The notes beneath the pieces were generated by a model. It saw only the letters and a program-made list of their open reading frames with translations. It did no database searches and was not told the origin of the DNA. Both the position numbers and the translations under genes were made by a program. From Firmicutes bacterium UBA1426 (GTDB lineage: Bacteria > Bacillota > Clostridia > Peptostreptococcales > Anaerovoracaceae): a DNA stretch of 15,763 nucleotides. Positions 6,839 through 13,144 of the stretch are shown here, piece by piece. Within the stretch, counting starts at the first letter, position 1, and each line of letters starts with the position of its first letter. The stretch covers positions 5,229 to 20,991 of the forward strand of contig DCUA01000059.1 of assembly GCA_002329675.1 (NCBI GenBank), written 5' to 3'.

Positions 6839-8680
6839 TTATACCCCTAGTAAATATAATGTTTGTGCGACTATGAAGCACACGATAAGACCGCAAACAG
6901 TAGGAATGATAAAGGCGGCAGCTGTCCATTTCCAGCTCGCCGTCTCTTTTCTTATGGTCAGACATGTGGTTCCGCAAGGGAAGTGCAGCAGGCAGAAGAG
7001 CAGGGTACAAAGGGCTGTTGTCGTAGTCCACCCATTCTCCACGAGCAGTGTCCGCAACTGTAAGGTGTCCAGTTCCGTTATGCTTCCCGTTGCCATATAG
7101 GTCATGATGATAATAGGAATCACGATTTCATTGGCGGGGAACCCCAGAATGAATGCCATCAATATCACTCCATCGAGGCCTATCAGCCCGGCAAAGGGAT
7201 CAAGAGCGTTTGTAAATATGTTCAGCAGGCTGGTTTCACCGGTGTATGTGTTGGCAAGGACCCAAATGATCAGCCCTGCGGGAGTTGCCACCACCACAGC
7301 TCTTCCGAGGACAAAGATTGTTCTGTCCAGTAACGAGCGTATGATCACCTTCACGAACTGTGGACGCCGATAGGGAGGGAGCTCCAGAGCAAAGGATGAG
7401 GGGAGTCCCTTTAATATTGTCATTGAGAGTATTTTTGAAACGATAAGAGTGACGATGACGCCGAAGAGAATGACCGCTACCAGTAGACCTACTGCGATAA
7501 CATCTTGCAGGGGCCCGGCGCTTAATCCCGCAAAGAACATGCTGATAAGCGCGATCAATGTAGGAAATCGTCCGTTGCAGGGAACAAAGTTATTGGTCAG
7601 GATCGCCATCAGCCGCTCTCGCTGAGAATCGATGATCCGACAACTCATGATAGCACAGGCGTTGCAACCGAACCCCATGCACATTGTGAGAGCTTGTTTC
7701 CCGTGGGCGCATGCTCTGCGGAAACACCGATCCATGTTAAAAGCCACTCTTGGTAAATAGCCGGAATCCTCTAATAGTGTAAACAATGGAAAGAAGATGG
7801 CCATAGGTGGCAGCATGACGGAAACGACCCATGCAACAGTTTGGTAAACGCCGAAAAGCAGCATATCTATGAGCATAACCGGAGCATTCCAGGAAGTCAG
7901 TAATACAAATAGGTGGTCCTGCAGTCCGAACAGGATCATATGAAGATACTCAGAAATATGGTTTGCTCCTTGAAGTGTTATCCAGAAGATGAGGCTTAAA
8001 AGGAGCAGCATTATGGGATACCCCAGAGATTTTGACGTAACGATACGGTCCAGAGTCCGGTCAGGTGCGTTGTAATCCTTTCGCTCCAGGCGAACACATG
8101 CTCTGTAAATCGTGCTTGCCCGGTTTACGGAATCCGTTATCATTTCTTCGGTAAAATCCGCCAAAACAGAGTCAGGATCGGCCGGGTTCCGGGATGTGCA
8201 CAGAATCTGATCTTTTAACCTGTCAAGGTTCTTCTTTGACCTGGCCACTACACCTACGACCGGAATATCCATAAGCCGGGATAGAGTATCCAGATCGATC
8301 TGAATTCCCTTTTTTTTGGCTTCGTCCAGAAGATTGACGCACAGGATCACATTACAATACGCTTGTGCTATTTGTATAGCCAGGTTAAGGTTTCGCTCAA
8401 GGCAGGTAGCATCTGCAACGATAACCACGACGTCCGGCTTTTTCTGACGCAGATAATCGATCGCAACAGCTTCTTCCGGTGAATTGGCCATCAAAGAATA
8501 AATGCCGGGCAGATCGATCAGAGAGAAAGCCTGGCCTCTGTGAACAAATGTTCCAAAGGCCAGTGAAACGGTCTTACCGGGCCAGTTGCCCGTATGTTGT
8601 GAAAGCCCTGTGAGACCGTTGAACACAGTGCTCTTTCCCACGTTTGGGTTGCCGATGAGGGCAATATTCTTAACGGTCAT
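6839..8680 (-). CDS. feoB: Ferrous iron transport protein B (GTPase-permease)
   Basis: The start is taken at the ATG whose first base is 8680, preceded on the minus strand by GGGAG; a longer in-frame start near 8737 would overlap feoA and adds no conserved sequence. The 613-residue protein imports Fe(II) through the cytoplasmic membrane. The N-terminal G domain has G1 GNPNVGKS (10-17), G3 DLPG (56-59) and G4 NLLD (116-119). Two gate regions follow, the first with PRVAFNMDRCFRRA (310-323) and GFGCNACAIM (336-345), the second with GFPANEIVIPII (513-524). Cysteines in the gates (such as C339 and C342) fit metal passage. There are several membrane segments from about 221 to the end. It is at the short end for FeoB and has no added C-terminal FeoC-like part. 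It lies 22 bases after feoA in one operon. Confidence 0.97.
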   Translation of the reverse strand: MTVKNIALIGNPNVGKSTVFNGLTGLSQHTGNWPGKTVSLAFGTFVHRGQAFSLIDLPGIYSLMANSPEEAVAIDYLRQKKPDVVVIVADATCLERNLNLAIQIAQAYCNVILCVNLLDEAKKKGIQIDLDTLSRLMDIPVVGVVARSKKNLDRLKDQILCTSRNPADPDSVLADFTEEMITDSVNRASTIYRACVRLERKDYNAPDRTLDRIVTSKSLGYPIMLLLLSLIFWITLQGANHISEYLHMILFGLQDHLFVLLTSWNAPVMLIDMLLFGVYQTVAWVVSVMLPPMAIFFPLFTLLEDSGYLPRVAFNMDRCFRRACAHGKQALTMCMGFGCNACAIMSCRIIDSQRERLMAILTNNFVPCNGRFPTLIALISMFFAGLSAGPLQDVIAVGLLVAVILFGVIVTLIVSKILSMTILKGLPSSFALELPPYRRPQFVKVIIRSLLDRTIFVLGRAVVVATPAGLIIWVLANTYTGETSLLNIFTNALDPFAGLIGLDGVILMAFILGFPANEIVIPIIIMTYMATGSITELDTLQLRTLLVENGWTTTTALCTLLFCLLHFPCGTTCLTIRKETASWKWTAAAFIIPTVCGLIVCFIVAQTLYLLGV

Positions 8681-8702
8681 GAGGATACTCCCGTAGTTAT
8701 TT

Positions 8703-8945
8703 TTACATGCTACTTGCAACCAACACCTTTTCTGCATCGTAATTGCGTAGCGCGATCACTGCTCCCATGATGAAATAAGCGATGGGATCCCCCGAAGGAC
8801 TTTTGTGCAGGGATTCGACTGTAGTTCCCCGGATAAGACCCAGATCCCAAAATCTTCTTTTCTCCGAATCGGTAGCAGCAATGTCCATTACTACGCCTTT
8901 TTGCCCAACGCGTAACCGGTCGAGAGGCAACAGCTTATCGTTCAT
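8703..8945 (-). CDS. feoA: Ferrous iron transport protein A
   Basis: The 80-residue protein has an SH3-like FeoA fold: PLDRLRVGQKGVVMDIAATD, then RRFWDLGLIRGTTVESLHKSPSGDPIAYFIMGAVIALRN. The pattern LGLIRGT and the final IALRNYDAEKVLV are typical. FeoA is a small cytoplasmic partner thought to act on FeoB. The ATG (first base 8945) has AAGGAGAG ahead of it on the minus strand. It is first in a two-gene operon with feoB. No clear Fur- or DtxR-like site was recognised upstream, although iron control is expected from the family. Confidence 0.95.
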   Translation of the reverse strand: MNDKLLPLDRLRVGQKGVVMDIAATDSEKRRFWDLGLIRGTTVESLHKSPSGDPIAYFIMGAVIALRNYDAEKVLVASSM

Positions 8946-9051
8946 AAGTAACTCTCCTTTTGCATTTCATGCGACTATTCGGACTTCGCTAAAATATTGT
9001 ATGAGACGGTTACGGGAAAGGTGCCATAGAAAGCGATACAAGGGAAATATC

Positions 9052-9081
9052 AAAGGGGTTTGATGCAATCTTTAAAGGGGT
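9052..9081 (+). repeat. Direct repeat AAAGGGGT, two copies 22 bases apart
   Basis: AAAGGGGT occurs at 9052-9059 and at 9074-9081, about two helical turns apart, in the divergent gap between feoA and the pirin gene. The second copy adjoins TATAAA (9081-9086), a possible -10 box with TTGATG (9060-9065) 15 bases ahead. It may be a regulator site or chance. Confidence 0.35.
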
Positions 9082-9147
9082 ATAAACAGAAATTAAAACA
9101 AATACTAGGTATTGGATTACTCGTACAGGTTACAGGAAGGAAGAAAA

Positions 9148-9990
9148 ATGAAAAGAAGAATTGTTAAGAGAGTCGTCACCGGATCCACGCAATATGACGG
9201 AGCAGGTGTGAAACTGGTTCGGGTAATCGGCAGCAGAGATGTGGAGGATTTTGATCCCTTCCTGATGCTGGATGCATTCGATTCGGAGGATCCCGCTGAC
9301 TACATCAAAGGGTTTCCCTGGCATCCCCACCGGGGTATCGAGACAGTTACCTATTTGATAAAAGGTGATATTGAACATGGAGACAGCCTGGGTAACAAGG
9401 GCAGTATTCTGGACGGTTGTTGCCAGTGGATGACTGCGGGCAGCGGCATCCTGCATCAGGAAATGCCCAAAGCGTCCGAACGCATGCTGGGAGCCCAGTT
9501 ATGGGTCAACTTGCCCGGAAAGGATAAGATGACGGATCCGGAATACCGGGATATCACATCAGAGATAATACCAGTGATAAAGGAAGAAGGTGCAACGGTT
9601 CGCATCATATCCGGTATTTACAACGGCAAGGCTGGCGCCACTGCGGGAGATTATGTGAAAGTGCTTTACCTCGATGTGGAGCTACAGGCCGGCGCTGAGT
9701 GGAAGCTTGCGACAAACGAGGATGATACTCTATTTATTTATATAGTAAATGGGGGAGGCTTCTTTGACGAAGAAGGAACGTATTATGACCGCAGGAGAGC
9801 GGTATTATTCGACTCCGGTGAAGAGCTTTATGTTAAAGCGGGTGAAGATGGTATGCGGTTCTTTTTGTTAGCCGGTGCTCCATTGCATGAGTCGGTAGCC
9901 TGGGGAGGTCCTATTGTCATGAATACCGAAGAAGAGTTAAACCACGCCTTCTTTGAACTGAATAACGGAACTTTTATTAAAAAGCAGTAG
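9148..9990 (+). CDS. Pirin family protein
   Basis: The start is the ATG at 9148, with AGGAAGG just ahead; an in-frame TTG at 9112 lacks a binding site. The 280-residue product is a bicupin. The N-terminal cupin carries the metal-binding set His59, His61, His103 and Glu105, within FPWHPHRGIETVTYL (57-70) and QWMTAGSGILHQEMP (93-107). The C-terminal cupin ends with the pirin-type GAPLHESVAWGGPIVMNTEEE. Pirins bind Fe and may act as quercetin dioxygenases, redox sensors or partners of metabolic enzymes; which applies here cannot be told. The neighbourhood of feoAB, divergent from it, fits an iron or redox theme but is not proof. The next gene starts 32 bases on and is probably in the same transcript. 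Confidence 0.95.
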   Translation: MKRRIVKRVVTGSTQYDGAGVKLVRVIGSRDVEDFDPFLMLDAFDSEDPADYIKGFPWHPHRGIETVTYLIKGDIEHGDSLGNKGSILDGCCQWMTAGSGILHQEMPKASERMLGAQLWVNLPGKDKMTDPEYRDITSEIIPVIKEEGATVRIISGIYNGKAGATAGDYVKVLYLDVELQAGAEWKLATNEDDTLFIYIVNGGGFFDEEGTYYDRRRAVLFDSGEELYVKAGEDGMRFFLLAGAPLHESVAWGGPIVMNTEEELNHAFFELNNGTFIKKQ

Positions 9991-10022
9991 TCTAACAGCT
10001 ATGTCAGAGGAGGACGATCCCG

Positions 10023-11795
10023 ATGAAACGATTAAAGACATTAATTTATCAGATGCTAAAGGGACTGGGTACAGCAGTTTCCCGTTTCCCGTTTACCGTC
10101 GCCTGCTTAGTGATTACCGCTGCTTTGGTATGCTATCTGATTGCAGAAGACGGTACGACGCCATTGACTCTGGAGAAAATCATCTTCTCATTGGGAGTGG
10201 GAGCATTCATCGGAATGGTTGCTCAATTTTCCATCGAGAATTTTGAAAAACTCAGGAATTCAAGCCTTGTGGTATACGGGGTTGCTCTGCTTCTGACGGC
10301 CGGTTATTTCGCTATTATCTGGCCATCCCACGAGATTAATACAGAGATCCTGACCCGCAGCTTTGTAGCTATTTTTGCGATGACTTGCGCTGTGCTGTGG
10401 ATACCTGCATATAGACAGAAGAACGACTTCAATGTAATAGCATTGGTTCATTTTAAGAGTTTTTTCGTCTCGGTTCTGTATTCAGGTGTTCTTGCAGCAG
10501 GGATCGCAGCCATACTCTTTGCCGTGGATACTTTGCTGTTCCAGGTGGATAACAAGAGCTATGCCTATATGATGACGATCATATGGATCGTTTTTGCTCC
10601 CATTTATTATCTGTCTCTGCTACCGCAGTTCAGCGGCAGCAGATACGAAGGGGCGGAGTCCCGTGATGAGGGCTATCCCCGGTTTCTGGAGATTCTAGTC
10701 TCTTATATAGCTATTCCTCTTTTTGCCGGTTACACGATTGTGCTCTTAGCTTATTTTGCGAAGATACTGGTAACATCAGAATGGCCTTCGGGACAGTTAG
10801 GACCCATGGTTCTGATTTACTCTGCTGTGGGAGTCGTTTTATTTGTTCTTGCCAGCTTACCGGAAAATGGGTTTGCCAGGTTGTTCCGCATGGTATTCCC
10901 TAAGATCTGGATCCCGATCATCATCATGCAGATGGTGTCGGTATGGATCCGGGTGGATGCTTACGGATTTACGGTAGCTCGCTACTATGTATCGCTTTTT
11001 GCTGTGTTTTCATTAGTCTCAGCTGTTTTCCTGAGCTTCCGCCCCGTTTCGAAGAATCGGTATATTGCGCTTTTGGCTGCAGCATTTGCCATCGTATCGA
11101 TACTCCCGCCGGTGGATGCCTTCTCAGTATCGAGAAATAGCCAAATCGACAGGATCGAAACAATCCTGCAGTCTGAGGGCATGCTGACCGAGGGAGTTCT
11201 GACCCCCAAGGCCGATGCTTCGGATGAAACAAAGCGCGAAGTGACCAATATTCTTCAATACTTAAGTTACAACAGCTCAACGGATTACATTGCATGGTTA
11301 CCGGAAAACTTTGAGATGTATCAGGATATGAAAGAACACTTCGGATTTGATCCCTACTACTACTTTAATGAAGAGAGACGTTACTTCTATGGCAATCTGG
11401 ATACCGATGTGCCCCTGGACATTTCCGGCTATAACATTTCTCTCATCATCGGTTCCTATGTGGCTATAGGCGACGAGAAAGAATATGTCTTTGAAATTGA
11501 TGGAAGGGAATATACACTCACAGCAGATCGTGTCAACAGAGGGGATATGTTGATTACTGTAAGGGATCAGGCCGGAGCACAATTGATCTCAGTGAGCTTT
11601 CTGGAGTTGGCAGAGCCAATGAAAGACATGACGCCAACCGGCAAAGATGTGCTGCCTCCCGAGACGATGAGCTTTACCAAAGCTGAAAATGGAGTAGAGA
11701 TCAAAGTGATCTTCCAGTATGTTGCTTTGGAGAATATCGACAGGGATGATTTCTATGCAGACTATACAGCCTATGTGCTCTTTAAATCGCCATAA
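10023..11795 (+). CDS. DUF4153 domain membrane protein
   Basis: The 590-residue protein starts at ATG 10023 after a GAGGAGG site. It has about eleven hydrophobic segments in residues 24-362 (for example 24-40, 83-100, 146-170, 182-201, 222-247, 262-279, 292-309, 320-338 and 346-362). The pattern LHF/VHFKSFFVSVLYSGVLAAGI...ILFAVDTLLF and the following YYLSLLPQ resemble the DUF4153 family. Residues about 371-590 form a soluble C-terminal domain, rich in acidic residues and predicted strands, probably on the outer face. Function is unknown. It follows the pirin gene by 32 bases. No transcription terminator is visible after the stop; the tRNA promoter begins only 20 bases later. Confidence 0.85.
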   Translation: MKRLKTLIYQMLKGLGTAVSRFPFTVACLVITAALVCYLIAEDGTTPLTLEKIIFSLGVGAFIGMVAQFSIENFEKLRNSSLVVYGVALLLTAGYFAIIWPSHEINTEILTRSFVAIFAMTCAVLWIPAYRQKNDFNVIALVHFKSFFVSVLYSGVLAAGIAAILFAVDTLLFQVDNKSYAYMMTIIWIVFAPIYYLSLLPQFSGSRYEGAESRDEGYPRFLEILVSYIAIPLFAGYTIVLLAYFAKILVTSEWPSGQLGPMVLIYSAVGVVLFVLASLPENGFARLFRMVFPKIWIPIIIMQMVSVWIRVDAYGFTVARYYVSLFAVFSLVSAVFLSFRPVSKNRYIALLAAAFAIVSILPPVDAFSVSRNSQIDRIETILQSEGMLTEGVLTPKADASDETKREVTNILQYLSYNSSTDYIAWLPENFEMYQDMKEHFGFDPYYYFNEERRYFYGNLDTDVPLDISGYNISLIIGSYVAIGDEKEYVFEIDGREYTLTADRVNRGDMLITVRDQAGAQLISVSFLELAEPMKDMTPTGKDVLPPETMSFTKAENGVEIKVIFQYVALENIDRDDFYADYTAYVLFKSP

Positions 11796-11815
11796 AAAGT
11801 CTGCCTAAAAATCCC

Positions 11816-11844
11816 TTGACACGCAACAGTTAGAATGGTAATAT
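11816..11844 (+). promoter_or_regulatory. Strong promoter of the tRNA cluster
   Basis: A consensus TTGACA (11816-11821), a 17-base spacer and TAATAT (11839-11844), with an extended TGG immediately before the -10 box (11836-11838). It lies 33 bases before the first tRNA, as expected for a highly expressed stable-RNA operon. Confidence 0.85.
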
Positions 11845-11877
11845 CTTTGTTGCGACGTGCGTTAGCTTGTTGCGTGT
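11819..11877. repeat. Long-spaced 10-bp inverted repeat around the tRNA promoter
   Basis: ACACGCAACA (11819-11828) is the exact reverse complement of TGTTGCGTGT (11868-11877). The left arm overlaps the -35 box and the right arm ends on the base before tRNA-Met. A further TTGTTGCG at 11847-11854 repeats the TTGTTGCG at 11867-11874 in direct orientation, 20 bases apart. Confidence 0.6.
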
Positions 11878-11954
11878 GGCGGTGTAGCTTAGTTGGTTAG
11901 AGCGTCCGGTTCATACCCGGAAGGTCGGTGGTTCGACTCCACTCGCCGCTACCA
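11878..11954 (+). tRNA. tRNA-Met (CAT), elongator
   Basis: The 77-base cloverleaf has acceptor GGCGGTG pairing with CGCCGCT, anticodon CAT at 11912-11914, T arm GGTGG-TTCGACT-CCACT and an encoded CCA. The anticodon stem TCCGG/CCGGA lacks the three G:C pairs of an initiator, and position 1 pairs with 72, so it reads as elongator Met. It closely resembles the Bacillus elongator tRNA-Met. Confidence 0.95.
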
Positions 11955-11956
11955 TT

Positions 11957-12033
11957 GGTCCGGTAGTTCAGTTGGTTAGAATGCCAGCCTGTCACGCTGG
12001 AGGTCGTCGGTTCGAGCCCGATCCGGATCGCCA
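11957..12033 (+). tRNA. tRNA-Asp (GTC)
   Basis: Acceptor GGTCCGG pairs with CCGGATC, the anticodon stem is CCAGC/GCTGG with GTC at 11991-11993, the T arm is GTCGG-TTCGAGC-CCGAT, discriminator G and CCA are encoded. Only two bases separate it from tRNA-Met. Confidence 0.96.
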
Positions 12034-12043
12034 TATTTAATAC

Positions 12044-12120
12044 GGTGGGTATAGTCAAGTGGTTAAGACACAGGGTTGTGGCTCCTGCATTCGTGGGTTC
12101 GAATCCCATTACCCACCCCA
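12044..12120 (+). tRNA. tRNA-His (GTG)
   Basis: Anticodon GTG at 12078-12080. The acceptor stem has the eighth pair special to tRNA-His, G-1 (12044) with C73 (12117), followed directly by CCA. T arm and D arm are regular. Confidence 0.95.
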
Positions 12121-12134
12121 TTAAATAGCAATGC

Positions 12135-12209
12135 TGGGGTATCGCCAAGCGGTAAGGCAACGGACTCTGACTCCGTCATTCGCAGGTTCGAATCCTGCTA
12201 CCCTAGCCA
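12135..12209 (+). tRNA. tRNA-Gln (CTG)
   Basis: Acceptor TGGGGTA pairs with TACCCTA; the anticodon stem ACGGA/TCCGT encloses loop CTCTGAC with anticodon CTG at 12167-12169. T arm GCAGG-TTCGAAT-CCTGC, discriminator G, CCA encoded. The CTG anticodon reads CAG only, so a TTG-anticodon tRNA-Gln must exist elsewhere. Confidence 0.94.
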
Positions 12210-12303
12210 TATTAAGTAATCATAACCCTGTTTATTGGGGCCCCCGAAAAGCGAAGCTTTTTGGGGAAGAGGAGGAGCAACGTAGCGGAGTTGGCTCCGA
12301 CGA
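12210..12303 (+). other. Structured spacer between tRNA-Gln and tRNA-Cys
   Basis: This 94-base spacer is much longer than the other gaps in the cluster (2, 10 and 14 bases). It holds a hairpin of 11 base pairs, CCCCGAAAAGC (12242-12252) with GCTTTTTGGGG (12256-12266), one G-T pair, closed by a GAA triloop, so its tip is the very stable GCGAAGC mini-hairpin. A second hairpin follows, either GGAGC-AAC/GTT-GCTCC (12274-12298, one bulge) or CGGAG-TTGG-CTCCG (12286-12299). The last bases run straight into tRNA-Cys. No open reading frame with a binding site is seen. Confidence 0.6.
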
Positions 12304-12377
<74 letters not shown>

Positions 12378-12389
12378 ACAAGATTGAAG

Positions 12390-12426
12390 TACCAATGTCT
12401 ATAGAGATATGGATGTTGGTATTTTT
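12390..12426 (+). terminator. Intrinsic terminator of the tRNA cluster
   Basis: A continuous 14-pair stem, 12390-12403 with 12408-12421 including three G-T pairs, is closed by a GAGA tetraloop and followed by TTTTT (12422-12426). It begins 13 bases after tRNA-Cys. Confidence 0.85.
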
Positions 12427-12474
12427 CAAATTTCTGCAACCGATGGCCACCAGCGAAATACTTACGAATAACGC

Positions 12475-12503
12475 TTGCAATTCTTGGATTCGTATGGTAA
12501 CAT
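12475..12503 (+). promoter_or_regulatory. Putative promoter of the rimP-nusA-infB operon
   Basis: TTGCAA (12475-12480), 17 bases, TAACAT (12498-12503). An inverted repeat TACGAAT/ATTCGTA (12463-12469 and 12488-12494) flanks the -35 box. The -10 match is modest. Confidence 0.4.
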
Positions 12504-12542
12504 AATGTTTGCGATAGTAATCGTTATTTATTGGCAGTAGCA

Positions 12543-12572
12543 AAGAGTGGGCATTCCCACTCTTCGTTTTTT
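12543..12572 (+). promoter_or_regulatory. rimP leader hairpin with T-run, probable transcription attenuator
   Basis: AAGAGTGGG (12543-12551) pairs perfectly with CCCACTCTT (12556-12564) around a CATT loop, followed by CG and six T. This is the shape of an intrinsic terminator, 37 bases before the rimP start and after a promoter-like site, so it probably acts inside the leader of the operon. Control of nusA operons by premature termination is known in other bacteria; the mechanism here is inferred. Confidence 0.7.
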
Positions 12573-12608
12573 CAGGGGAGGATAAGAGAAAGGATCATCA
12601 GGGGAATT

Positions 12609-13097
12609 ATGGCGAAAAGAAAAGTAGTGGATCTGGTTATGGAAGAGTTATCTCCATACCTGGAAGAAGAGGGATATAGCCTTTATCATGTGGAATTCGT
12701 AAAGGAAAGCAAGGATTGGTTTTTGAGAGTTTTCATTGAAAAGGCACCGGAGAAGCCAGGCGATTGGCCCGGCAATGTAGGAACAGACGATTGCGAAAAG
12801 GTGAGCCGTTTTCTGAGCGAAAGACTGGATCAGCTGGATCCTGTGGAGCAGAACTATTACCTGGAAGTGTCGTCTCCGGGAATGGACCGGCCTCTCCTGA
12901 AGGAGGAAGACTTCAGGCGCTATAAAGGTCATCTGGTAGACATTAAACTTTACGAAAGCATAAATGGCAAAAAAGCCATTACAGGTAAGCTTGCAGACTA
13001 TTCCGATGAGTATATAGTTTTAGAAGATGAAAAAGGGCAGAGCATGAGTCTGCCCCGTGAAAAAATATCAAAGACAAACCTAACTGTAGTATTTTAG
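12609..13097 (+). CDS. rimP: Ribosome maturation factor RimP
   Basis: The start is the ATG at 12609 with AGGGGAA just ahead (12600-12606); the longer in-frame reading from 12531 would run through the leader hairpin and is rejected. The 162-residue protein helps mature the 30S subunit. The N-terminal domain includes the region around YSLYHVEFVKE and DDCEKVSRFLSERLD, and the conserved signature YLEVSSPGMDRPL at 84-96 is clear. The C-terminal SH3-like domain starts near residue 98 with FRRYKGHLVDIKL. It is first in the operon and is followed after 47 bases by nusA. Confidence 0.96.
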   Translation: MAKRKVVDLVMEELSPYLEEEGYSLYHVEFVKESKDWFLRVFIEKAPEKPGDWPGNVGTDDCEKVSRFLSERLDQLDPVEQNYYLEVSSPGMDRPLLKEEDFRRYKGHLVDIKLYESINGKKAITGKLADYSDEYIVLEDEKGQSMSLPREKISKTNLTVVF

Positions 13098-13116
13098 CAA
13101 TTTGCCGTACAAATTG
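13098..13116 (+). promoter_or_regulatory. Small hairpin between rimP and nusA
   Basis: CAATTTG (13098-13104) and CAAATTG (13110-13116) pair perfectly around CCGTA, starting right after the rimP stop codon. There is no T-run, so it is not a terminator; it may mark an mRNA processing or stability site. The nusA binding site GGAGG lies at 13128-13132, 12 bases before the ATG, an unusually wide gap. Confidence 0.4.
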
Positions 13117-13144
13117 GGCTAATAAAAGGAGGATCAGGTTCACG

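Noticed and set aside
8681..8737. N-terminal extension of FeoB
   Set aside because: It overlaps feoA, carries no conserved sequence and the ATG at 8680 has its own GGGAG site; FeoB proteins normally start just before the G1 motif.
10001..10246. Plus-strand frame starting 22 bases before the DUF4153 gene
   Set aside because: It overlaps the DUF4153 gene in another frame, uses no proper binding site and shows no domain.
11897..12160. Minus-strand frame with GFEPTN and RIGLEPTTSS motifs
   Set aside because: These are the well-known false proteins read antisense through tRNA genes; the motifs come from T-arm sequences of tRNA-Met, Asp and His.
12531..12608. N-terminal extension of RimP
   Set aside because: It would translate the leader hairpin and T-run; homologues start near MAKRKVVDLV and a binding site precedes that ATG.
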